Below the pieces are notes generated by a model. It had not been told where the DNA came from. It saw nothing but the letters and a program-made list of their open reading frames with translations, and did not search any database. A stretch of 64,000 nt of DNA from Saccharina japonica (lineage: Eukaryota; Sar; Phaeophyceae; Laminariales; Laminariaceae), in the NCBI GenBank assembly GCA_008828725.1, contig MEHQ01003630.1:19811-83810 (forward strand). The letters are read 5' to 3'. Made by a program: the position numbers and the translations under genes. How positions within the stretch are numbered: the stretch's first letter is position 1; each line of letters begins with the position of its first letter. Below, piece by piece: positions 33,001 through 41,300 of this stretch.

Positions 33001-36000
33001 GAAATTCCGACGATTTTTGGGTTAAGGAGCCTTTAATAGGTCATTCATGCAGAAAACGTTTTATCCTGAAAAAGGTATACCTCTATCGTAGCAAGCGTCA
33101 TAGCACAGATCCAACTCAGGAAATACTTGTTACAGTAGTAGCTCAAGTAATGAATTAATGAGTTGCATCCACCCTACCCCCATCTAACATATACCAGGTA
33201 TATATATAATTTATATTCCTACATATGAATATGTGTACCAGTACCTTTTGTGCTCCACAATAAACATAGATATATACGCCTATAAAGTCGGTCGCCCCGA
33301 TGGTCTAGAGGTAACCTCGAACGCTTCTGAACGTTGATGTCTGGAGTTCGAATCTCACGTGGGTCGGACTTTTGAGTTTATTTGCAAAAATAAATAAAAA
33401 ACGGAATCAACTGCTGAGAGCGCCATTTAATAGTAGCGTGGGTAGGCACAATTCGATGCGAGTCGACGAGGGAAGGAAAGGCTGAAGTCTTCTCGCGATA
33501 AAAATGCAAGGCAAGAACCGTAGTGGGGGAGGAGGGAGAGGAGCCTACTTTGTGACCCCGGATCTGAGTTACGACTATAATAGGGAGGAGAGAGAAAGGA
33601 AGGGCGAAGATAATAAATGGGATGGACAAAAAAAAAAAAAAAAAAAAAAAAGTGTACGCGTATATAACATCAAAGTCAGTTTCGGGTGAATAATATATGG
33701 ATCTCCTTTTACGTAGATGAGAGGTGTCCCTTAGCATGACACCAAGCTTGCAAAAATGAGTTTGGAGGGGGGAAAAAATGAATTTTCGATCTCATCACAG
33801 CTTCGCATTTTTTTAAGGTTGCTTCTTCATTTTTTTTTCATTTTTTTTTCCATCCCATTTATTATTTTCGCCCTTCCTTTCTCTCTCCTCCCTAGTCGTA
33901 ACTCAGATCCGGGGTCACAGAGTAGGCTCCTCTCCCTCCTCCTCCACTACGTTTCTTGCCTTGCATTTTTATCGCGAGAAGACTTCAGCCTTTTCTTGCC
34001 TCGTCGACTCGCATCGAATTGTATACTTGTAAATATTGTTCTCCCCATTTCGCTAAATTAATTAATTATCCATTATCCAACAAACACAAATTCTCCCCCT
34101 TTTGCAGTTCGACTGATGCCCAAAAAACAATACTTTAATCAAGTGATCTTTGATGCCCACTTTATCATAGCAACTTAGAGTGGAGCAAATGCAAACAAAA
34201 AAATCATTTTTTTCTCACACACATTTAAAGCACGCTTCTCCCTACGCCGGCATGCCCGGCACCGTCTTCTTACGTCGCAGGCTGGCATACTATAGTACAA
34301 CTCGTACGTGCGCCGTTCTTGTCGTCGTGGCCACAGCGATTCGCGGCTGCTCTACGTACGAGTATTGCAGCAGTGCGGTTGCTACTTTTAATCTTTGCTG
34401 AGATTGTATCGTCCATCCTCGCTCTGGTCGCCTACTCGTATCGTATGATACGTACGTCGCCTTCTGTCACCGTGCGCGACGAAAGCACCACTGCTTTAGA
34501 AACGGACGGGGTCTCTGAAGGACCCTAAATAACACCCCCTCCTCCTGCCTCTGCTCGTGTTCAAAGCCGTCCCGAGTTCGCGAAGCTTGGTCGTGTTGCA
34601 TGGCCTACTTACCAGGTACCAGGGGTGGTCCTGAGAAAAACAGGCATACGTATTCCACCCCATACCAGGTACCAGGTAGCAGGTACCAGAGAGCACCAAC
34701 AACCGTCCTCAAGTCAAGCACCGCCACCACCACCACCACCACCACCAGCTGAGCACCAGCAGCAGCAGAAACGTGTCGCTGGTGGTGGTGGTGATGGTGG
34801 TTGTGTTTGCTGGTTTTGGTTTTACAAAAATCTCGACCACTCACCGATGGCAAGAAATAGACCATTTTGTTGAATGCGGCGCAATAGTAATGTGATACCA
34901 GATACCAGTATCATACCAGGCTAGACCGTGCCGCGAGACACCAGCATAGTTCTTCGACGATGCATCACCTTCAGAGCGATGCTCAGGTGACATGCTCACG
35001 TGACATTCTCATGAGCCTGCATCATGCTGTCATCATGCTGTCTGTGCACGTACGTACGTACGTACGTACGTACATACATACAATGTGCCTGTTGTATATA
35101 CGTACATACGAAAAATGTGTAAACTACGTAGGCTGCTGCAGCAGTACGTATTTCTATCATACGTACGTACGACGACCACACTGCTGCCGTACGTATGCCC
35201 GGGGACACGATCAGTGCATTCCCGTATTCCCGGGGACACAATGAACCCCTCCCAGGGGGGGGAGGGGTAATACGTCATCCCCTACGTAGCAAAATATTTA
35301 CTGCTGTCTGTGCACGTATGAAAAGTACGTATATATTTGTATGTATGTATTTTCGACCACACTCCTGCCGTACGTATACCCGGGGACACGATCAGCGCAT
35401 TCCCGTATTCCAGGGGACACAATGAACCCCTCCCAGCCTCCCAGGGGGGGGAAGGATAATATGTCATCCCCTAGCAAAATATTTACTGCTGTCTGTGCAC
35501 GTATCAAAAGTACGTATGTATACGACGTATACGGACGTACATATCAACTGATTTATCTACTACCATGGCAGTGCTCGTAAATCCGCCCTGCAGGGCGGAT
35601 TTATGAGAGCTGCCTCGCTTTTTTTCGACTGTTTTTAGTGCGGATTTACGGGCGCTGCTATAATACCATGGTACAGAGTATAGTGCATTACGTATCAGCT
35701 GGTACGTATGATACGTGCGTTCATTTTGCTTGCTGTACGACGTACGTACGTAACACAGCCAGCAATCAATGCTGCAGAGTAATATTTGTTCCCTATTATG
35801 TTTTTCACGAAAAAATCGGTATGCATGCATGCACGAGTCAAATGATCTCGATCATCAGCACAGCCAGTCTCGCGAGCGATTTTGCAAGCCCCTTTCGCGA
35901 TGACCGCGAGACAGCCGACATCAACAAAAAACGTGCTCTCAGGAAGCAGCCAGCCCCCCCTGGCCACATCTATATTATTATAAATATGTTTTCCATAAAA

Positions 36001-36478
36001 AAACCCGCATTGATTCGGAGTCAATCCCCATCGTTTCTATTTCCTTCACCATATATATATATTTGTATTCCTATTAAGAATATTCGTAGTCACTTTGTTT
36101 CCTATTTATTCCTACATATTATTTTTAATTTGAGCCTCTATCATCTCCATTACTACTTGCTTTAATGGCCCTACCGCCGTGGGGGCGGGAGGGCCTCTTA
36201 TTCCCTAGTATATATATATATACTTCGGAGTATACATATATTTATTGGTCGAAGTATATATATATACTCGTATGTATATTTATTGGTCTCTCCCTTTCGC
36301 TAAATTAATTTGTATGCAAACACAGGTCGAGAGTAATGGTGGCGGCGCCAGCAGTTCGCAGGAGGCGGGAGGGGGGGATGCCTATGTTGACATGGAGCTG
36401 GGAGTGACGGAGAGCGCGATTCGGAAGATTCGGAGCCACCGGCAGTCGATTTCAATGCCAGCGGTAGCAGTGCAATGA
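21040..36478 (+). CDS. Tandem Tudor-like protein with N-myristoylation-type start, seven exons, 358 residues
   Basis: Exons: 21040-21099, 22340-22490, 25476-25739, 27143-27308, 27703-27772, 31491-31703, 36326-36478. The exons sum to 1077 bases, in frame, with every split codon (phases 0,1,1,2,0,0) completed correctly. Residues 1-6 are MGAGAS, the consensus for N-myristoylation. Residues 21-70 are acidic and helical. Residues 81-97 are mostly Ala, 112-131 mostly Gly, with a basic KRKTR at 139-143. Residues 207-242 (IGDVVRAR, then WFEGLLTAIS) and 270-310 (VGDVVECH, GWVRGKVVRV, YDVALDGGDS) each match the G-D-x-V...W/Y-x-G-x-V...Y-D-V pattern of Tudor or Agenet-type modules, which usually read methylated residues. 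I know no named family with this layout, so no function is claimed. Exons 3-7 recur downstream. Confidence 0.7.
21296..21615 (+). repeat. GATC composite element (copy G4)
   Basis: Left array of ATGATCTGT units, core with CTCATGTTGCAGGGTGGG and TGCACAACGTATTAGAACGG, short right array, end CCGGCGTGTGCAAAAC. Lies in intron 1 of the Tudor-like gene, 20 bases before a palindromic MITE. Confidence 0.75.
21636..21749. mobile_element. Palindromic MITE, TAAATAGGACC family
   Basis: TATTACGGGGTGGGC at the left and ACTATGGCCCTCCGTAATA at the right pair as terminal inverted repeats. Interior AAAACCTATATATTTACC is shared with 54753-54861. A TA duplication at the ends is possible. From 21750 to 22339 nothing else is recognised. 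Confidence 0.8.
22340..22490 (+). CDS. Tudor-like gene, exon 2
   Basis: Acceptor ATACCCCTGTAG, donor CGCGAAG|GTGAAGG, 50 codons plus one base. Acidic helical segment containing DDLDALAEEEKQAWLEVVEE, then a Ser/Thr/Ala-rich run. The phase-1 end is completed by exon 3. Confidence 0.75.
23480..24510 (+). repeat. GTTATCGTTCGACGGCACC degenerate satellite, main block
   Basis: About 50 imperfect units of 18-20 bases fill 1 kb of intron 2 of the Tudor-like gene. Further blocks of the same unit lie at 24775-24930 and 25105-25425. The array is interrupted at 24511 by a MITE. Confidence 0.85.
24511..24773 (-). mobile_element. GCTACGATAGAGGT-type MITE inserted in the satellite
   Basis: Left end GCCGACGCATGCTACGGGTA and right end TCGTACCACGCGTCGGC pair over about 29 bases. 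Interior (reverse strand) holds CTCCTTAACC and AGCACTTTTATTTTCCT like other family members. Satellite units resume directly on both sides. Confidence 0.8.
24775..25425 (+). repeat. Further GTTATCGTTCGACGGCACC satellite blocks and a TGC/TGT run
   Basis: Two blocks, 24775-24930 and 25105-25425, of the same degenerate unit as at 23480. Between them lie a CTGCTGTTGTTG triplet run (24922-24970) and about 120 bases without repeats. Confidence 0.75.
25476..25739 (+). CDS. Tudor-like gene, exon 3 (poly-Ala, poly-Gly)
   Basis: Acceptor TATATCCGTAG, donor CCTGGTG|GTGAGTG. Low-complexity: GCC-rich poly-Ala, then a GGT-rich poly-Gly, then GPQKRKTRLSYY. The NotI site GCGGCCGC at 25544-25551 marks the exact left edge of the downstream duplicate. 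Confidence 0.75.
25740..26430 (+). repeat. Diverged tandem repeat of about 220 bases in intron 3
   Basis: Landmarks AAACTCCTGCTCCTGTCGG at 25969 and 26189, GTTGAAGTG and GACTGCAGT each recur at about 220-base spacing over three units. Copies differ by many substitutions, so the array is old. The same stretch recurs at 38557-39247. Confidence 0.65.
26435..26870 (+). repeat. GGTC-rich satellite with a 131-base higher-order period
   Basis: A short motif (GGTCGGTCGATCAGTAGG) is organised in a higher-order unit: CACTAGGTCGA recurs at 26517, 26648 and 26779, exactly 131 bases apart. Gives artificial SVGRSVGR-like open frames. Intron 3; second copy at 39252-39687. Confidence 0.85.
27143..27308 (+). 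CDS. Tudor-like gene, exon 4
   Basis: Acceptor TTTTCATCTCCAG, donor GAGCTAG|GTGTGA, phases 1 to 2. Acidic linker (EKEAEGGKNSEEISEGE), ELPAWKKNALETE, then IGDVVRA, the first strand of Tudor-like module A. A later donor at 27359 (GATCAG|GTCAG) is possible but would break the phase. Confidence 0.75.
27398..27668 (+). mobile_element. Poly(C)-tailed SINE-like element (S5), plus strand
   Basis: The only main copy on the plus strand: TATTCATTCGACGCTGGC, then GGTGTAGCTCACCCG, CTTGGTGCAAGC, GTCCCGGCATTGAAGGG, ATGACATGAGTACGCCC and a C-run at 27656-27664. It has about 30 extra bases relative to S4. It sits between exons 4 and 5 of the Tudor-like gene. Confidence 0.75.
27703..27772 (+). CDS. Tudor-like gene, exon 5
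   Basis: Only 70 bases: acceptor AACAAAAG, donor TTCACG|GTAAGC. One base completes the split Arg codon, then 23 residues with MWFEGLLTAISDESTFT, the middle of module A. No open frame would reveal it; it was found by phase and by the Tudor pattern. Confidence 0.7.
27959..29198 (+). mobile_element. 5'-truncated LINE (non-LTR retrotransposon) with poly(C) tail
   Basis: The element begins abruptly in the thumb region of a reverse transcriptase and ends CAAATGAGTACG plus 11 C (29188-29198). Left of it stands a run of 12 C (27947-27958). The duplicate locus at 40764 has the same flanks, one run of 13 C and no element, so this is a filled site paired with its empty site (insert 1239 bases). Recent insertion between haplotypes or copies is the simplest reading. 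It lies in intron 5 of the Tudor-like gene, same strand. Confidence 0.85.
27960..29182 (+). pseudogene. LINE reverse transcriptase, C-terminal fragment, disrupted
   Basis: Shows YTYLGVEISKDCSWDAHI and LDTRIKRCILMNVIVPKL, then a TAA at 28224-28226 where family members have an acidic residue before YAGEVWEGN. A run of seven A at 28297-28303 shifts the frame; the rest (VLGCSSTTSNSVLRAGLG to the TGA at 29180-29182) is open. A CPCG-x8-H-x4-C knuckle near residue 215 of the second frame is the usual C-terminal motif of LINE second open frames. Polymerase catalytic motifs are missing by truncation. One stop and one shift at a homopolymer may be decay or sequencing error. Confidence 0.85.
29380..29475 (+). 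repeat. ATTATCACCCGTGTGTT short tandem repeat
   Basis: About five units of 17-19 bases. Second copy at 40958-41053. Stretch 29475-30195 has no gene; repeated 'TGTTGGAACT' segments near 29643 and 29968 suggest a weak larger duplication. Confidence 0.65.
30196..30298 (+). repeat. CGGGT pentamer element running into a gap
   Basis: TTACCCGACCCGCGGGTCGG, then CGGGT pentamers up to the first N at 30299. The repeat probably caused the assembly break. Confidence 0.8.
30299..30722. other. Assembly gap of 424 N
   Basis: Flanked by CGGGT repeats. It lies in intron 5 of the Tudor-like gene, between exons 27703-27772 and 31491-31703. In the second copy the corresponding place is spanned. Confidence 0.95.
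30723..31480 (+). repeat. Low-accuracy segment, first of three versions
   Basis: Contains a CGGGT element (30790-30975) and about 500 bases also seen at 37745-38340 and 41870-42450. The three versions differ mainly by one-base insertions and deletions, many in homopolymers, which is unlike the near-perfect identity of their neighbours. Likely uncorrected long-read filling. Confidence 0.7.
31491..31703 (+). CDS. Tudor-like gene, exon 6
   Basis: Acceptor TCCTCCCTAG, donor GATTCG|GTGAGA, phase 0 at both ends, 71 residues. Finishes module A (VELTGKGHGE) and contains all of module B (VGDVVECH to DGGDS). Strongest exon of the gene. Confidence 0.85.
31891..32340. mobile_element. MITE with 57-base terminal inverted repeats
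   Basis: Left TATAAACAGCCGACTTTCCT onward and right end to AAATCGGCTGTTTATA pair over about 57 bases with one or two mismatches. Interior includes GAGCGAGGTCGCTCGCCCAT, itself palindromic. Inserted in a GATC-repeat array (ATCATCTATA-like sequence on both sides). Possible TA or TATA target duplication. Second copy 42871-43320. Confidence 0.85.
32341..32832 (-). repeat. GATC composite element, inverted (G5), two cores
   Basis: Right arrays of ATCTAGATCATCTATAAATC come first on this strand, then cores at 32570-32650 and 32795-32832, the second interrupted by a MITE and continuing at 33100 with ATAGCACAGATCCAAC. Array units of the same type also lie at 31795-31890. Second copy 43321-43812. Confidence 0.75.
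32833..33099 (-). mobile_element. GCTACGATAGAGGT-type MITE inside a GATC core hairpin
   Basis: Ends GACGCATGCAATGGTAGGGG and TCTATCGTAGCAAGCGTC. Both flanks read ATAG (TTGTATAG left, ATAGCACAG right), a probable 4-base target duplication at the tip of the GGATCTGTA/TACAGATCC hairpin. Second copy 43813-44079. Confidence 0.8.
33289..33651 (+). mobile_element. tRNA-derived SINE, full length with poly(A) tail
   Basis: Head 33289-33367 looks like a tRNA: A box TGGTCTAGAGG at 33301-33311, B box GAGTTCGAATC at 33344-33354. Body marks: CGATGCGAGTCGACGAGGG, CTTCTCGCGATAAAAATGC, TGTGACCCCGGATCTGAG. The tail is 24 A at 33628-33651. Pol III transcription and LINE-driven copying are inferred from the family type. 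The duplicate (44269-44629) differs in the tail: it lacks the ATGGAC before the A-run and has 28 A. Confidence 0.9.
33831..34025 (-). mobile_element. tRNA-derived SINE, 5'-truncated copy, minus strand
   Basis: T-run, then CCATCCCATTTATTATTTTC, CGTAACTCAGATCCGGGGTC, TTTTTATCGCGAGAAGACTT and CGTCGACTCGCATCGAATTG. The tRNA-like head is missing. Second copy 44809-45003. No other feature is visible in 34026-35040 apart from CCACCACC and CCAGGTACC short repeats. Confidence 0.8.
35047..35090 (+). repeat. ACGT tetramer run
   Basis: CACGTACGTACGTACGTACG and onward, then ACATACATACA. GTACGTAC motifs are scattered through 35100-35730, including two imperfect copies of a GTACGTATACCCGGGGACAC block (35190 and 35370). 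Second copy from 46025. Confidence 0.75.
35555..35672. repeat. Nested palindrome element
   Basis: A perfect 24-base palindrome centred on CCCTGCAGGG (35578-35601) sits inside a larger imperfect inverted repeat from ACCATGGCAGTGCTCGTAAA to GGCGCTGCTATAATACCATGG. Second copy 46533-46650. 35673-36325 holds AT-rich intron sequence with no further element recognised. Confidence 0.65.
36326..36478 (+). CDS. Tudor-like gene, last exon with stop
   Basis: Acceptor TGCAAACACAG, stop TGA at 36476-36478. Fifty residues: a Gly/Ser-rich start, DAYVDMELGVTESAIRKI, and a basic end RSHRQSISMPAVAVQ. No known motif. Confidence 0.75.
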   Translation, partial: VESNGGGASSSQEAGGGDAYVDMELGVTESAIRKIRSHRQSISMPAVAVQ

Positions 36479-36939
36479 CGTGACATAGCCGAGGGGGGGG
36501 GGGGGGCGAATTTTTGTAGCGTTTAAAATATATATATATATATATTTGTATTGTGTTTAAATACATACCTGGTATATATATATGTACATTACGTATTTCT
36601 TCGTTATTTTATCAGTTTTGTATTCGTTTTTGGGTATTTGTGTACATACAGTACGTATTTCTTCGTTATTTCTATTTATTTTTTATCCGTTCTTGGGTAT
36701 ATGTGTACATATATATCCTACTGTGAATATGGCGTCGTTATTTTTGGGGGGTATATACTTATTATTTTTGGGCCTTTCCCACTTTGTTCTACTTTTTTGC
36801 CGTCCCATATTTCCTTGTGTAGTTCTTGTTTTTACACGTATACCCACCCACTCTGGAATGGACGGAAATATAACGTACACTTACTCATTCTAATTAACAT
36901 TGAACGGTCCTTACATTTCCGTCCAGCACAGTGGCATAC

Positions 36940-37016
36940 CACTATGTCCCGAAATATAAGCAACTTTTTCATTGACTATTAATGCATAAAAGCTGCTTAT
37001 ATTTCGGTACAGAGGG
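36940..37016. repeat. Short MITE of the CACTCTGACCCG family
   Basis: CACTATGTCCCGAAATATAAGC and GCTTATATTTCGGTACAG-type ends pair. It lies downstream of the Tudor-like gene stop codon. A half-copy (CATTGAACGGTCC to CAGCACAGTGG) lies immediately upstream. Second copy 47918-47994. Confidence 0.65.
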
Positions 37017-37351
37017 GTAACTATATGATTTTATTTTTTTACCGGTACAATTTACGTCTCCTTTTGAGGTATTTTCTTTTTTTCGGGAGTATTTCTGTGT
37101 TTTGGAGTTTGTTGGTGTGTGGGACGGCGGTATCATAGTCCCGCAAGAGGCAGTCTCTTTTTTTTTCTATCGGTTTGGCTTTTCTAGAAACACACCGAGG
37201 TGGCTTGTTTGGCGTTACCACGCTCTCAGGGGTCAGCAACGAAAACAATCTCGGAACCGCTCCTCCGGAGGGGCCAGGATGTGGCATTGAAGGATTATAG
37301 TGATACTGAGGCGGCACGATCTAGGCGGTAGAACCTGGTATCCACAGGTGT

Positions 37352-37354
37352 CCA

Positions 37355-37383
<29 letters not shown>
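37352..37383. repeat. Long poly(C) run
   Basis: About 30 consecutive C after TGTCCACG. The duplicate has a similar run at 48333-48361. Such runs recur throughout this window and often mark element ends or assembly joins. Confidence 0.9.
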
Positions 37384-37385
<2 letters not shown>

Positions 37386-37536
37386 CCTATCCGCCATAAG
37401 CCGTAAGAGTTGTGAACGCAATCGTGGCGCTGCAGACAGACTCTTTCTACATGTCTGTCTGTTGTAGTCAGAAGAGTATTCAGAACCCTCGCTGGAACTT
37501 CAAAACCATGTATCCCCCTATGTTGACACGCCTTAT

Positions 37537-38340
37537 CCTGTGCCAAAGGAACCCGGCTTCAGCTAGCTCAAAAGGGGTCCATGCTTTCTCATGGCTCTTC
37601 ACGGTCATAACCCGACCCGCGTGTCGGGTCAGGACTTTTTTTTAATGTCACAGGTCGGATCGGGTCGGATCGGGTCGGATCGGGTCGGTTCGGGTCGGTT
37701 TGAGTCGGTTCGGGTCGGGTCAGGTCGGGTCGGGCCGGGTCGGGTCAGGAGGTTTTTTTACTTTCACAGGTCTGGTCTGGTCGGGTTGGGTTACCCATAC
37801 CCGACCCCATCTGACCTGACACCCGACCCGTGAACAGCCCTGCAATATACTAGTTTTAGAGGTGGAGGGTGACCAGTCAAGGGATCAAACCGCGGTCTCC
37901 TACAGTAGTATGGCTTCTTCGGGTTTCACTACTTTCCCCATCAATATACAACGCCCCCTACTACCGTTCCAAACCAATGCACCGTTCCAAAAAACAATGC
38001 CTGCTGTGTGATGTTGGAACTCCATATATCATATTACGGTATCGCAGCGAAAGCCAAAAATGTTTAGAAAAATCGGTTTCGTCGGGACGCGTGGGGTCCC
38101 TCTTTGAGCCACCATGCACAAAAAAACAAAGCACTTGATAAAAAAAATGGAGTGGATTGAGTCGCTATTTCCAAGTCAACACTTTCCGAACTAACACGAA
38201 TACGATAAAGACAACCAGCTAACCACCGCAGCGGAATAAAAAATGTATCACCATGATTGATCAAGTCTCAAACGTTGATAATCTTAGTGGATTTGGGATT
38301 TGTTGAATATGATGGTTTAATAAACTCATGCCCCCCTCCC
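37537..38340 (+). repeat. Second version of the low-accuracy segment
   Basis: Starts CCTGTGCCAAAGGAACCCGG exactly like the sequence after the gap at 30723. Here it follows 37536, where the other copy (48514) instead continues into TTGGTTCTGATTAC. It includes a CGGGT element (37606-37830). Junction 37536/37537 is therefore suspect. Confidence 0.75.
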
Positions 38341-38359
38341 CCCCCCCCCCCCCCCCCCC

Positions 38360-38360
38360 N
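38360..38360. other. Single-N join after poly(C), directly before a NotI site
   Basis: A C-run (38341-38359), one N, then GCGGCCGC. The duplicate of exon 3 begins at exactly this restriction site. Confidence 0.9.
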
Positions 38361-41300
38361 GCGGCCGCTGCCATTACTTCCGACATCCAAGTCGAAAACG
38401 GGGACACCATTGTAGGTGGTGGTGGTGGTGGTGGCGGTGGCGGGGGGTTACCCGGGGGTATAGGGGGTGGGGGCTCGGGCACGATCGGACCGCAGAAGCG
38501 AAAGACGCGCTTGTCCTACTACCAAGCGCCCGGCGGTCAAACCCCTACACCTGGTGGTGAGTGAAGGGATTAGTTGTAACACTGCGGGGCTAAGGGATAT
38601 CACACAGGGGGCAGAAGGGTTAACCCTACCTATGGTGGGCATTTTGGAGGGCGGAGCGGGGTTATAAGCATGCGGACGTTGTGCCTTCGAAGCGAGTCTG
38701 ACTTTCGACTGACTGCAGTAAATGTTGAAGTGGCTTCTGCGTTGTATCGCCGGCGGCAGTTGTCATAAAATAACCGCTGGGCGCTCAAACTCCTGCTCCT
38801 GTCGGAAACTGGGTACAGTGAAGTAATATTACGATAGGGGGAAGGGGTTAGCCTTACATGTGATTTGTGTTTACGGCGGGTAGGCGTGTGCTGCTGGACC
38901 TTCGAGGTTGTGAGCCTGACGATGGGCTGACTGCAGTTGTGTTGAAGTGATTTTCTGCGCATGTATCGACGCCGGTAGTTGTCGTAAAATGAAGCGCTCG
39001 GTGCTTAAACTCCTGCTCCTGTCGGCACGCGAGTAAAGTGAATGGATGAAAATAATACGGGATTGTACGAGGGGGAACGGTAGGAGATTGAGTTTAGGCC
39101 TACGTTCCTATTGTGTGTGTTTTGTGTGTGGAGAGATATTCATGCGCTGTTGGGCCTTCAAGGCTGTGAGCATGACGTTGAGCTGATCGTTGGAGTGCAG
39201 CAGCACATTTGTAATCGCCGCCAACATGTGTTCGTTTGTAGATCCCCATATGTCGGTCGGTCGGTCGGTCGGTGGATCGGTGGGTCGGTCGGTTGGTCGG
39301 TCTGCCGATCGGTCTGTTGGTTTGCCGATCGATCACTAGGTCGACCAGTAGGCCAGTCAGTATATCGGTCAGTACGCTGATCAATAGATCGGTCGGTCGA
39401 TCAGTAGGTCGAAGCTCAGTCAGTGTATTGGTCAGTAGGTTGATCAATAGCTCGGTCGGTCGATCACTAGGTCGATCAGTAGGCCAGTCAGTATATTGGT
39501 CAGTACGCTGGTCGATAGATCGGTCGGTCGACCAGTAGGTCGAAGTTCAGTCAGTGTATTGGTCAGTAGGTTGGTCAATAGCTCGGGCGGTCGATCACTA
39601 GGTCGATAAGTAGGCCAGTCAGTATATTGGTCAGTAGGCTGATCAACAGATCGGTTCGGTGGATTGGTCGGTTCAGCCATCCCAAAAGGAGTTCTAGTTT
39701 TTTTCCGCCGCCATGTACGTTAGAAACTCGCATGCGCTCGTACAGCAGAAGCAGTATAGTATATCATGTAGGAACATACGTAGTAATCACAACCAAACTT
39801 GGTGCCTAAACATAGGCGGATGCCTTGGTGTTCGGGCCCACGTAGGTTCTGGCTACTACTTACTACATGGGCCCACCCGGAACAAAAAACATAAAGGGCG
39901 TCAACGCCACACCGCACCTGCTGGCGGCGTGTTTTTTCTTTGTGTTTTTTCATCTCCAGGCGGGCAGGAGAAGGAGGCGGAGGGGGGCAAAAACAGCGAG
40001 GAAATATCGGAGGGGGAAAACTCTGCGCTGCCTCTACCCTCGGGCGAGCTGCCCGCTTGGAAAAAAAACGCGCTGGAAACGGAGACACCGCACGAGCTGT
40101 GCATCGGCGACGTCGTCCGAGCTAGGTGTGATGTTGATCAGATGGATGCGATGGGATGTCATAAGACCAGATCAGGTCAGATACTATAACATTTTAGATG
40201 GCATGAGTACATCCCGTTATTCATTCGACGCTGGCATCTGTATGCAAGAAAGTACGCATAAGGCATAAGGCGCAGAAATCCGCCTCACATTCGGTTCTTA
40301 ATAGGGTGTAGCTCACCCGTCCTGCGACGCACAACGCCTCGCGCTTGGTGCAAGCAATCAATGTCTGCCTGATCGGTGAAAATCCGACATGTCCCGTCCC
40401 GGCATTGAAGGGATGCGAGGGTCTACGGTCATATGACTGAGGCTATCCATGACATGAGTACGCCCGCAACTCCCCCCCCCCTCGTCCCGTTTCTCCTCTG
40501 TGCTACGCCAAAACAAAAGGGACACGAGCTGTGGCGGAATGTGGTTCGAGGGATTGCTCACCGCCATCTCCGACGAGTCAACGTTCACGGTAAGCACCCC
40601 CAAACAAATGAATGCATCCCCACGCAACCGACACAAATGAATGCCTTCCGCATTCTGTTATAACTCCATGGCGGTACCGCACCCACAGCCCCAAGAAGCC
40701 AGGAGACCCCGGTCTTTTAGGGCGCGCATCAAGGCCTACCGTAACACCCGGGGTGATAACATACCCCCCCCCCCCCTGGGATGACCTCCAGGGCCGATTT
40801 TTGTATCCAAAGCCAGGGGGTGCGTCTGCGACGAGAATGCCGACTTTAGAAAGACTCCGTCGAGGCCGTTCGATGGACGCCTTGCTCGTCGTTTGCACTA
40901 ATTATTGTTACAGTATCCCCGTTGTGAAGAGAAAATCAGCTTTGACATTCGTCCCGGGGGGTGTGTTATATTATCACCCAGTGTGATAGATTATCACCCG
41001 TGTGTTATCGTTATCACCCGTGTGTTATATTATCACCCGTGTTTTACGGGGGTTTTTATTGGTTGGGGGGACGGGTTGGGGGAGGCCAGTCAAGGGCGTC
41101 AAGCCGCGATTCCCTATGTAGCATCTCTGCATTATGCTGTACCCGCAAACTTCAGACATAAAACATAGACCAGAAGCAACTATCTCCCTCCCCCGTTAAA
41201 ACTCAATGCCTTTCGCGTGATGTTGGAACTTTATATACGGCGGTGCCGCAGCCAGAGCCAAATATGTTGAAGGAGAGCTGTCTTTTTTAGGTGCCTGCCA

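Noticed and set aside
33289..33367. Functional tRNA gene
   Set aside because: It is the head of a repeated SINE; stems are imperfect and the sequence continues into the shared SINE body and poly(A).
36551..36982. 143-residue hydrophobic frame after the Tudor-like gene
   Set aside because: AT-rich sequence with a MITE at its end; apparent membrane segments come from T-rich codons.
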